9,334 nucleotides of DNA from Nitrospirae bacterium RBG_13_39_12. Its GTDB lineage: Bacteria; Nitrospirota; Thermodesulfovibrionia; Thermodesulfovibrionales; SM23-35. Position 1 is the first letter of the stretch, and every line of letters starts with the position of its first letter. Made by a program: the position numbers and the translations under genes. Under the pieces are notes generated by a model. The model was not told the DNA's origin, did not search any database, and worked only from the letters and a program-made list of their open reading frames with translations. The stretch spans positions 1 through 9,334 of the forward strand of contig MHEF01000074.1 of NCBI GenBank assembly GCA_001805125.1. Reading direction: 5' to 3'. Below, piece by piece: positions 1 to 5,611 of the stretch.

Positions 1-46
1 ATTCCGGGCAAGCCGGAATGACAAAAAGGAACGGAGATACCCACAG
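1..46. repeat. Right-hand remnant of a TGTCATTCC-type palindromic repeat
   Basis: Positions 1-19 form a perfect hairpin, ATTCCGG-gcaag-CCGGAAT, followed by GACA. This matches the right half of the palindromes at 4591-4657 and 5769-5892, which end in GGAATGACA. After it, GGAAC, AGA, CC and CAG (about 28-46) occur in the same order as in the closing hairpin of the composite copies, but too diverged to pair well. The element is cut by the window edge, so its left half cannot be seen. The hairpin is certain; its assignment as a third composite copy is inference. Confidence 0.6.
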
Positions 47-131
47 AAATCCCGGAAGAACCAAAAAAAACAAGTCAAATAATCATCATCAATGCGCAAC
101 ATGTAGTTCAAATTTATATTTATCCCAACAC

Positions 132-218
132 GGTAGGCATATGTGTAGCAAAAGCTCTTGAGTTCTCCTCAGCGAAATCCTCGGCGACTCGCTAAGGAGA
201 GATGCATATGTGCCTACC
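132..218. repeat. 87-bp imperfect palindrome with nested hairpin
   Basis: The outer arms GGTAGGCA (132-139) and TGCCTACC (211-218) are perfectly complementary. They are extended by TATG (140-143) against CATA (205-208) with a 2-nt bulge. Nested inside is a second stem, TCTCCT-c-AGCGA (164-175) against TCGCT-a-AGGAGA (189-200), with one mismatch and a 13-nt loop. No coding frame or known RNA family is recognised. The nested module resembles an insert in the repeat at 5769-5892. It is best read as an intergenic palindromic repeat; a structured 3' UTR cannot be excluded, although it lies beyond the terminator of the upstream operon. Confidence 0.65.
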
Positions 219-246
219 AGCTTTAAAATCTAAATGCATTTTTCGG

Positions 247-284
247 ATTAAAATAAAGAAGGCGGGCTATATGCCCGCCTTCTT
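247..284 (-). terminator. Intrinsic terminator of the rplU-rpmA transcript
   Basis: A 12-bp perfect stem (256-267 with 273-284, GC-rich core GGCGGGC) has a 5-nt loop. On the minus strand the stem ends in TTCTT and runs into TATTTT, giving the U-rich tail of a rho-independent terminator 27 nt after the rpmA stop. The plus-strand reading also has a short T-run, so it could act in both directions. Confidence 0.9.
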
Positions 285-310
285 TTCATAATATATAATG
301 GTCTGACTTT

Positions 311-571
311 TTACTGTGTCAATGGGAGAACACTTATCTGCAGCCTTGTCCTGTCTTTCCTCTCAAAGGTAACCACACCGTCAATCTTTGCAAAAAGAGT
401 ATCATCACAGCCTTTGCCAACATTCATTCCCGGATGAAATTTCGTACCTCTCTGCCTTACAAGTATATTCCCGGCACGGACAATCTGTCCCCCAAACCTT
501 TTAATACCAAGGCGTTTAGACTCGCTGTCACGCCCGTTTCTTGAACTCCCCACACCTTTTTTATGTGCCAT
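311..571 (-). CDS. rpmA: 50S ribosomal protein bL27
   Basis: Structural protein of the large ribosomal subunit whose flexible N-terminus reaches towards the peptidyl-transferase centre. The 86-residue product has the family's usual length. It starts MAHKKGVGSSRNGRDSESKR and continues with GVKRFGGQ-like and RQRGTKFHPG segments typical of bL27. The N-terminus shows no cleavable extension of the type seen in Firmicutes, where a protease removes residues before the AHKKG motif. The ATG is preceded by GGAGG at 6-nt spacing, and this ribosome-binding site lies within the last codons of rplU, 2 nt upstream, so the two genes are probably translationally coupled. It is the last gene of its unit, followed by a strong terminator. 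Identity is secure. Confidence 0.97.
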   Translation of the reverse strand: MAHKKGVGSSRNGRDSESKRLGIKRFGGQIVRAGNILVRQRGTKFHPGMNVGKGCDDTLFAKIDGVVTFERKDRTRLQISVLPLTQ

Positions 572-573
572 CT

Positions 574-891
574 TTATCCTCCAGAAACTATTTCTTTAAT
601 CTTTAAAGCTGTATATGACTGCCTGTGTCCTCTCCGTTTCCTGTAAACCTTCCGGGGCCTTTGTTTATAGACAATTACCTTGGGTGCTTTAACTGTATCC
701 TCAACCGAGGCTAAAACCTTTGCACCATTAATATAAGGCGAACCGTATATACTCGTATTTTCTTCAGTAATTACTAACACCTTATCCAGTGTCACATCTG
801 CCCCTTTATCAAGAGAGAGCTTTTCAACCATTATTGTTTTACCAGGCAAAACTTTGTATTGTTTTCCACAAGCTTCAATTATAGCGTACAT
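574..891 (-). CDS. rplU: 50S ribosomal protein bL21
   Basis: Large-subunit ribosomal protein that binds 23S rRNA. The 105-residue product matches the family length. It carries the N-terminal MYAIIEACGKQYKV segment, a central VLVITEENTSIYGSPYI-type loop, and the basic C-terminal core KQRPRKVYRKRRGHRQSYT characteristic of bL21. The ATG at 889-891 follows GGAGG with 6-nt spacing. The upstream gap to the PilZ gene is only 49 nt. On the minus strand it contains a weak promoter-like pair, TTGTTT (934-939) and TAGCAT (910-915) with 18-nt spacing, so an internal promoter is possible but unproven. Pairing with rpmA is the standard arrangement. Confidence 0.97.
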   Translation of the reverse strand: MYAIIEACGKQYKVLPGKTIMVEKLSLDKGADVTLDKVLVITEENTSIYGSPYINGAKVLASVEDTVKAPKVIVYKQRPRKVYRKRRGHRQSYTALKIKEIVSGG

Positions 892-940
892 GATAACCTC
901 CGAATTGTTATGCTAACATAATCATTGGATTAAAAACAAT

Positions 941-1621
941 CTACATATCTTCAAGGGTATTCAGGAAATTCCTTATCAGTTCTCTGTCTTTATCAGAAAA
1001 TCCAATAAATTCTATTCCTATATCATATTTGTTCCCCGCTTCTGATTCAACAACAACACAATTAACAATCCTGCCCACAATGCTCAACACCTTATCATCT
1101 ATGAAGAGTTCAATATCATAATTGGAGTTAAGTTCAAGAGGATACTCTGTTTCAACCAGCATTCCTGAAAGGCTCATTTTTTTTACTTCATATTTATATG
1201 GATAGTCGATTTGATTGTTCTGTGATAAATCAACCTTAAACCTCATACCTATCAGTCTTTTGTCAATTGTCCTTATTTTATTCTCCTCAATAAAATTAAT
1301 AAGCATCTTAGTCTTTTCAGTTAACGTATCAGTAAATCTTACGCCGGCACGATACACCGGGGTTATTTCTCCGGAACCTTTCTTTTCCCTGTAAGTAAGA
1401 TTCGACCAGATTATACGTCCCCTTAAATTCAAAACAGAATCTTTATGTTTAATCTTTAAAATATATTCTCTGTTTAATTCAAGCCTTTTTGTCGTCTCTA
1501 TGGCAGCTCCGTCTATACTTATATTAAGGACTTCAAGATCAGCTGGATAGAGAACATTACCATGTACCCCGTTAACAGCGTATCTCTTGTGTCTTCTACC
1601 CTCATCGTTCTGTTGGTTCAT
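941..1621 (-). CDS. Tandem PilZ-domain protein, probable c-di-GMP receptor
   Basis: Predicted cytoplasmic protein of 226 residues with two PilZ-like halves. The first (about 8-112) has both c-di-GMP-binding signatures: RxxxR at R9-R13 (RRHKR) and NxSxxG at N33-G38 (NISIDG), closing with the usual YRAGVRF strand (90-96). The second (about 120-224) keeps the fold signature: KMSLSG at 148-153 and KYDIGIEF at 198-205. However, the D/N of the second motif is K148 and there is no RxxxR, only KRLIGMR with wider spacing. It is therefore probably unable to bind the nucleotide. No transmembrane segment or catalytic domain is seen, so it likely acts as an adaptor whose target is unknown. The ATG is preceded by AGGGTG, a modest ribosome-binding site. 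It lies 85 nt after the MEMO gene and 49 nt before rplU. Domain assignment is confident; the process it controls is not. Confidence 0.85.
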   Translation of the reverse strand: MNQQNDEGRRHKRYAVNGVHGNVLYPADLEVLNISIDGAAIETTKRLELNREYILKIKHKDSVLNLRGRIIWSNLTYREKKGSGEITPVYRAGVRFTDTLTEKTKMLINFIEENKIRTIDKRLIGMRFKVDLSQNNQIDYPYKYEVKKMSLSGMLVETEYPLELNSNYDIELFIDDKVLSIVGRIVNCVVVESEAGNKYDIGIEFIGFSDKDRELIRNFLNTLEDM

Positions 1622-1660
1622 ATTTTATTCACCCTGAAAACAAAAAAACATATAACTGAT

Positions 1661-1696
1661 ATAGACCGTTCTATGGAATAGTAAAACTTTCTCCAA
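1661..1696 (-). promoter_or_regulatory. Possible promoter with overlapping inverted repeat before the PilZ gene
   Basis: On the minus strand, TTGGAG (1691-1696) and TAGAAC (1668-1673) are 17 nt apart and could be weak -35 and -10 boxes in the 85-nt gap upstream of the PilZ gene. The -10-like box lies within the inverted repeat ATAGA-N4-TCTAT (1661-1674), which could be an operator. Both box matches are imperfect and there is no independent support. Confidence 0.25.
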
Positions 1697-1706
1697 AGCA
1701 TCAAAT

Positions 1707-2510
1707 TCATCTCAGCACAATCCCTGCATATCCTACAACATGCTCATAATCCCTGCTGACCTCTGCTGACGTGGAATACTTAACAAGCCTTGCAGACCGG
1801 GCACCAAGTGCTTTTGCAGCAAAAAGCATCGTTACGGTTGGAAGATAACCACACATGGATATTTTTTCTTTTACCACCTTTTCATACAACCCCTCAGGGT
1901 CAAGTGACAGTATCTTGTCTATAGCTTCCCCATCTTTCTTTCTTGCAACATTATCAGGCACATAATGGCTCATATCCGTGCTTGCAATTATAACGACAGG
2001 ATAATCAATGCCCTTTAATATTTCGGCTATCCCATTCCCAAGCATTCTGCATTCACTGACGGAAGCAGAAAGAATAACTATCGGCACTATCTTTGCTTCT
2101 TTGTAGAAATATGTTATGAAAGGCAGCTGAACCTCGAGTGAATGTTCGAACATATGTGCCTGTGCGTCCTTGGTTACAATAGGTATGTTCATGGCAATCT
2201 TATAGGAAATCTTTTCATCTATATGCAGCACTCCTGTGGGGATCTCCCAATCGCCGGATTCCATCAACGATATCTGTGCTCCAAGACCCGTATGGTTCGG
2301 ACCTATCAGCACAAATGTCTTTGGAAATTCTATTGAAGAATAAACAGCCCCTGCAACAGGGCCTGAATACAAGAATCCTGCATGAGGAGAAACAATTCCA
2401 ACAGCCTTTTCCTTTTTTGCATTTTTATCTATATATTGCTCAACCTGATCAGTCAGTTTGGATGGGTTATCATAATAAAACTGTCCTGCAACAGACGGGG
2501 ACCTTTTCAA
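1707..2510 (-). CDS. MEMO-family protein (AmmeMemoRadiSam system protein B)
   Basis: MEMO proteins share the fold of class III extradiol dioxygenases (LigB-like). In prokaryotes they often occur with an AMMECR1 protein and a radical-SAM enzyme, but the biochemical role is unsettled. The 267 residues cover the whole family: VAGQFY at 7-12, SPHAG at 41-45, GPNHTG at 70-75, FEHSLEVQLPF at 121-131, STDMSHY at 177-183, and CGYLP at 220-224. H43, H73 and C220 occupy the positions of the putative metal-site residues known from human MEMO1. The start is a TTG whose sequence TTGA overlaps the dnaB stop, with GAGGAGG just upstream. It is supported because family members begin with a similar M-[IK]-R-x-P-x-V-A-G-x-F segment. 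No AMMECR1 or radical-SAM partner is present in this window. Reading of the family is firm; function is not. Confidence 0.9.
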   Translation of the reverse strand: MKRSPSVAGQFYYDNPSKLTDQVEQYIDKNAKKEKAVGIVSPHAGFLYSGPVAGAVYSSIEFPKTFVLIGPNHTGLGAQISLMESGDWEIPTGVLHIDEKISYKIAMNIPIVTKDAQAHMFEHSLEVQLPFITYFYKEAKIVPIVILSASVSECRMLGNGIAEILKGIDYPVVIIASTDMSHYVPDNVARKKDGEAIDKILSLDPEGLYEKVVKEKISMCGYLPTVTMLFAAKALGARSARLVKYSTSAEVSRDYEHVVGYAGIVLR

Positions 2511-3883
2511 AATGCCTCCTCTTCCTCAAAATCCTGGTAATCCCTGTCAGCTCTGTTCATAAACCTCGTACATTTCGACATAAATGTAAGCTTTATTGTT
2601 TCACCAGCAGGACCGTTTCTTTGTTTGGCTATATCTACCTCTGCAAGTCCTTTAACGGCCTGATTATCCTTATTGTAAATCTCATCCCTGTAGAGAAAAA
2701 GTATGACATCTGCATCCTGCTCTATTGCACCTGATTCCCTGAGGTCAGCTAATATTGGTTTTGGCGGCCTGCGCTGTTCTACACTCCTGTTAAGCTGGCT
2801 GACTGCAATTACCGGCACACTTAATTCTTTTGCCAGTGCCTTAAGCGAACGGGATATATCTGATATCTCTTGTTCACGTCTCTCGAAGCTTCCCTTGCCC
2901 CTCATTAATTGCAGGTAGTCTACTATCACCAGGCTGAGACCATGCTCCATTTTTAACCGTCTTGCCTTTGCTCTCAATTCAAGAACAGTAATACTTGAAG
3001 AATCATCGATAAAAATAGGCGCTCCGGTAAGATTGCTCGCTGCACTGGTTAATTTATGCCAGTCCTCTTTTTTTATAAACCCTTTTCTGATACTGTTTGA
3101 GTTTACCATGGCTTCAGCACACAGCATCCTCAAAGCAAGCTGTTCTTTTGCCATCTCAAGACTGAATATTGCAACAGGCTCTTTCAATTCAACCCCAACG
3201 TGCTGGGCAATATTAAGAGCAAATGCAGTTTTTCCCATGGAAGGTCGTCCGCCAATAACTATGAGGTCGCCCTTCTGAAACCCGGTTGTCAGTTCATCAA
3301 GGTCCTTGTAACCTGAAGGAACTCCTGTAACTGTCTCCTTCTTATCGTAGAGATTTTCGATCATCTGGAAACTGTCCTTAATAACATCTTTCAAGGTTAC
3401 AAATGTAGCCTTAATCCTCTTATCAGATATTTCAAAGATCGACTTCTCCGCGTAGTCTACAAGATCTTCTGCATCAAAATTATCCTCGTATACCCTGCTG
3501 GCTATCTCGGTTGCAGACCTTAAAAGACCCCTCAAAATAGCTTTTTCCCTGACTATTTTTGAATGATATCTTACATTAGCCGCTGTCGGAACCATATTAA
3601 CCAGAGAAGACAGATATGAAATCCCTCCGACAGCCTCCATCTGATCATTCTTTTTTAAATGCTCTGACAGGGTTACAAGGTCTATAGGTTCACTCCTTTC
3701 AAAAAGTTCAGTCATTGTATAAAATATTTTTCTGTTGGACTGTTTATAGAAATCTTCAGGATCAATAATCTCTAATGCCTTGGGCAATGCTTCGTTATCT
3801 ATAAGGACAGCTCCCAGAATAGACTGTTCAGCCTCTATGTTCTGAGGGGGGACCCTGTCCAGATGTAAATCAATATCTTTCAT
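2507..3883 (-). CDS. dnaB: Replicative DNA helicase DnaB
   Basis: Hexameric 5'-3' helicase that unwinds DNA at the replication fork and interacts with primase through its N-terminal domain. The 458-residue product is full length and contains no intein. The N-terminal DnaB domain (about 12-112) opens with PQNIEAEQSILG. The RecA-like ATPase domain (about 185-445) has Walker A GRPSMGKT (212-219), the FSLEM segment with catalytic E243, Walker B VIVDYLQLM (319-327, D322), SQLNR (362-366), and a terminal KQRNG (K420, R422) corresponding to the inter-subunit arginine-finger region. The ATG overlaps the rplI stop by 4 nt (ATGA) and the gene overlaps the MEMO gene by 4 nt at its other end. There is no good ribosome-binding site of its own, so translation probably relies on coupling to rplI. 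rplI-dnaB adjacency is common in bacteria. Confidence 0.97.
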   Translation of the reverse strand: MKDIDLHLDRVPPQNIEAEQSILGAVLIDNEALPKALEIIDPEDFYKQSNRKIFYTMTELFERSEPIDLVTLSEHLKKNDQMEAVGGISYLSSLVNMVPTAANVRYHSKIVREKAILRGLLRSATEIASRVYEDNFDAEDLVDYAEKSIFEISDKRIKATFVTLKDVIKDSFQMIENLYDKKETVTGVPSGYKDLDELTTGFQKGDLIVIGGRPSMGKTAFALNIAQHVGVELKEPVAIFSLEMAKEQLALRMLCAEAMVNSNSIRKGFIKKEDWHKLTSAASNLTGAPIFIDDSSSITVLELRAKARRLKMEHGLSLVIVDYLQLMRGKGSFERREQEISDISRSLKALAKELSVPVIAVSQLNRSVEQRRPPKPILADLRESGAIEQDADVILFLYRDEIYNKDNQAVKGLAEVDIAKQRNGPAGETIKLTFMSKCTRFMNRADRDYQDFEEEEAF

Positions 3884-4323
3884 TCCTGAATAACCTGCAA
3901 AGTGACCTGTGTTAATATTTCCGGATGCAGTTTCACATTTACAGAGTAAGATCCGAGTCTTTTTATTGGTTCATCAAGGGAAATCTTCTTTTTGTCTATT
4001 TCAACACCTTCATTTTTCAGCAATTCAGCGATGTCCATGGTTGTCACAGAACCGAACAGTTTACCCTCCTCACCAGCTTTTGCTTTTATTACTAAATTTA
4101 TGCCCGATACTTTGTTCGACATGTCCTGTGCTGAATTTCTAATCTTTTTTGCCTTCTCAAGTATAATCCTTTTTTCATGCTCGAGTGACTTTATGTTTTT
4201 TGTATTAGCTTCTAATGCAAGGCCCCTGGGGACCAGATAATTCCTTGCATAACCGTCTGCCACATCTACAATCTGCCCCATCTTTCCCAAGTTTTTGACA
4301 TCATCTTTAAGCACTACCTTCAT
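3880..4323 (-). CDS. rplI: 50S ribosomal protein bL9
   Basis: Large-subunit protein that binds 23S rRNA near the L1 stalk base with its N-terminal domain and extends from the ribosome on a long helix. The 147 residues match the family. The L9 signature is complete: G13, G16, V21, GYARNYL (24-30) and G34. A charged connecting helix follows (about 41-75), then the C-terminal domain with GEEGKLFGSVT (84-94). The start ATG is preceded by AAGGAG with a somewhat long 7-8-nt spacing. It is the first gene of the rplI-dnaB-MEMO overlap chain. The usual upstream partners rpsF, ssb and rpsR are absent, and a repeat-bearing gap lies there instead. Confidence 0.96.
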   Translation of the reverse strand: MKVVLKDDVKNLGKMGQIVDVADGYARNYLVPRGLALEANTKNIKSLEHEKRIILEKAKKIRNSAQDMSNKVSGINLVIKAKAGEEGKLFGSVTTMDIAELLKNEGVEIDKKKISLDEPIKRLGSYSVNVKLHPEILTQVTLQVIQE

Positions 4324-4456
4324 TTAGGATCTCCTTTTGTTAAGAATTTTATTAAATTGAAGTAATTTTTGAGAAAAGATATTCATTAAACTTCCCCCAT
4401 TCTCTTTGACAGGAAGGTCTTTAAAGCTACGGTACATACTTCTTAAATAATTCTTA

Positions 4457-4485
4457 ATTATATACTAAACTTTTATAGTATAACA
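4457..4485 (-). promoter_or_regulatory. Possible promoter and inverted repeat for the rplI operon
   Basis: On the minus strand a perfect TATAAT (4457-4462) lies about 135 nt before the rplI ATG, but the sequence 17 nt upstream (TGTTAT, 4480-4485) is a poor -35 box. The spacer carries a perfect inverted repeat, TATACTA (4461-4467) and TAGTATA (4476-4482), with an 8-nt loop, which could bind a regulator. AT-richness makes chance matches likely. Confidence 0.35.
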
Positions 4486-4532
4486 TATACACGGACTGTG
4501 AAAAAAATAGTAAAAAAAGTCTTATAAATCTT

Positions 4533-4689
4533 GTGAAGAACCCTGCGGCAGAGACCGCAGGGCGTCCATTATTTGAATGTTTATTTTTTGTGTCATTCCC
4601 GCAAGCAAAGCGCGTCGGGAATCCTTCCGGAAAGATTCCGGACAAGCCGGAATGACAGAAAATTGGAACTGTGGCAGAGACCACAGGGT
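4533..4689. repeat. Composite palindromic repeat, copy A
   Basis: A 157-bp composite in three parts. (1) Left hairpin CCCTGCGG-cagaga-CCGCAGGG (4541-4562), preceded by GTGAAGAA. (2) A 67-bp core bounded by TGTCATTCC and GGAATGACA (4591-4657), holding two hairpins: ATTCCCG/CGGGAAT (4595-4601 with 4616-4622) and ATTCCGG/CCGGAAT (4635-4641 with 4647-4653). (3) Right hairpin CTGTGG-cagaga-CCACAG (4669-4686). The outer ends CCCTGCGG and CCACAGGG form imperfect terminal inverted repeats, as in a MITE or REP-like element. Copy B (5713-5924) is similar throughout, including the TTGAAT-rich linker. No target-site duplication is evident and no transposase is encoded. Confidence 0.85.
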
Positions 4690-4705
4690 TTAATAATTAT
4701 AAATC

Positions 4706-5611
4706 TTATAAAACTTTAATCGGCACCGGTATGAAAGTAACTGCGAATATCAAAAATGCAACCCACCCGGCAAACCTTCTCCTGGGATCCAACGGCATCT
4801 CCCAGTAAAGTACAGGGGGATGTTTAAGCCCGAGAACTAATAATAAAACAGCCCATACTGCCCACCCCTCCCACAGATATTTATCGGCATAAACATATAT
4901 GCTATCAGCAAAAGTAAACAGGTCGTTCTCCATTAGTAATTTTGTTGTCCCCAAAAACAAAAGCAAAATAAAAAACAAATTAGAGGTCTTTTTATGTAGA
5001 TTTTCGCCGAATAAAGCATAAACTATATGCCCGCCGTCAAGTTGACCTACCGGTAAAAGATTTATAGAGGTAATAAAGAACCCGATCCACCCGGCAAAAG
5101 CAATGGGATGTAAAAGTATATCATAACCGGCTGGAGTTACCCCTAAAATCAACCTTGACAGAAAAGAAAACAGAATTGAATCTCCGAAACTCAGTGCCCC
5201 TTCAGTATTAGCCAGTTTTACAATTTCAGACATGTTAAGACCAATGACTGTTGCTATAACAGAGACCATAAATCCTACTATAGGACCGGATGATCCGATA
5301 TCGACAAGGGCTTTCCTCGTTATTATAGGAGACTTCATCTTAATAACTGCACCCAATGTTCCGATAAACGTAGGCGCAGGGATAAAATACGGAAGGGTAG
5401 CCTTCACCCTGTGTTTTTTTGATGCAAAATAATGTGATAGTTCATGACTCATGAGGATTGTCATTAAAGTCACAGCGAACGGAAGCCCTTTATATATTTT
5501 TTCCGGTTCTTTCAAAATGTCTATGCCTGTCATAAAAGCACCGGCAACCAGCGTAGAAAAGAGTGTAATTATAAAAAGCAGAAGATGTAAGAAAGGAAAC
5601 TTTTTTATCAT
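4706..5611 (-). CDS. Membrane-embedded zinc metalloprotease, M50 (site-2 protease) family
   Basis: Integral membrane protease predicted to cut substrate proteins within the bilayer. The 301 residues show several hydrophobic segments (about 5-28, 43-64, 105-125, 165-188, 211-226, 247-262, 280-296). The zinc motif HELSH (H56, E57, H60) lies in the second, and NLLPVGQLDGGH (184-195) supplies the third zinc ligand, D192. PYFIPAPTFIGTLGAVIKMK (74-93) and SSGPIVGF (107-114) are typical of the EGY1-like branch. There is no PDZ domain, so it is unlike E. coli RseP. The ATG gives a sensible N-terminus (MIKKFPFLHLLLF), but only a weak ATTCGG precedes it. The gene stands alone, flanked by composite repeats in direct orientation. 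No anti-sigma factor or other candidate substrate gene is adjacent, so its physiological role is unknown. Confidence 0.9.
   Translation of the reverse strand: MIKKFPFLHLLLFIITLFSTLVAGAFMTGIDILKEPEKIYKGLPFAVTLMTILMSHELSHYFASKKHRVKATLPYFIPAPTFIGTLGAVIKMKSPIITRKALVDIGSSGPIVGFMVSVIATVIGLNMSEIVKLANTEGALSFGDSILFSFLSRLILGVTPAGYDILLHPIAFAGWIGFFITSINLLPVGQLDGGHIVYALFGENLHKKTSNLFFILLLFLGTTKLLMENDLFTFADSIYVYADKYLWEGWAVWAVLLLVLGLKHPPVLYWEMPLDPRRRFAGWVAFLIFAVTFIPVPIKVL

Larger units (their letters stand above)
1..310. other. Gene-free region downstream of rpmA
   Basis: No credible coding frame lies here. It holds a repeat remnant at the left edge, an AT-rich stretch with nothing recognisable (about 47-131), an 87-bp imperfect palindrome (132-218), and the rpmA terminator. 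In many bacteria the GTPase gene obg follows rpmA. Here a terminator follows instead, and no obg frame is visible before the window edge. Confidence 0.7.
4324..4705. other. Repeat-bearing gap between the M50 protease gene and rplI
   Basis: The 382-bp gap contains composite repeat A, an inverted repeat with a promoter-like box, and an AT-rich leader (about 4324-4450) before rplI in which I recognise no r-protein binding structure. Open frames across the repeat encode only repeat-derived sequence. No RNA gene is recognised. Confidence 0.7.

Noticed and set aside
2276..2734. Plus-strand open frame of 152 codons
   Set aside because: It is antisense to the well-supported MEMO and dnaB genes and has no recognisable protein features.
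4406..4411. Plus-strand TTGACA
   Set aside because: No plus-strand gene follows and no matching -10 box is seen at the proper distance.
4324..4450. Riboswitch or r-protein leader before rplI
   Set aside because: No long stem, terminator or known binding motif could be found by eye in this AT-rich stretch.
4541..4562. GC-rich hairpin as an intrinsic terminator for the M50 gene
   Set aside because: The 8-bp stem is strong, but on the minus strand the following bases are TTCTTCACAAG with no immediate U-tract, and the same hairpin recurs as a repeat component.
4454..4684. Minus-strand open frame of 76 codons
   Set aside because: It lies almost wholly within composite repeat A; its residues are a translation of the palindromes, there is no ribosome-binding site, and no family is recognisable.
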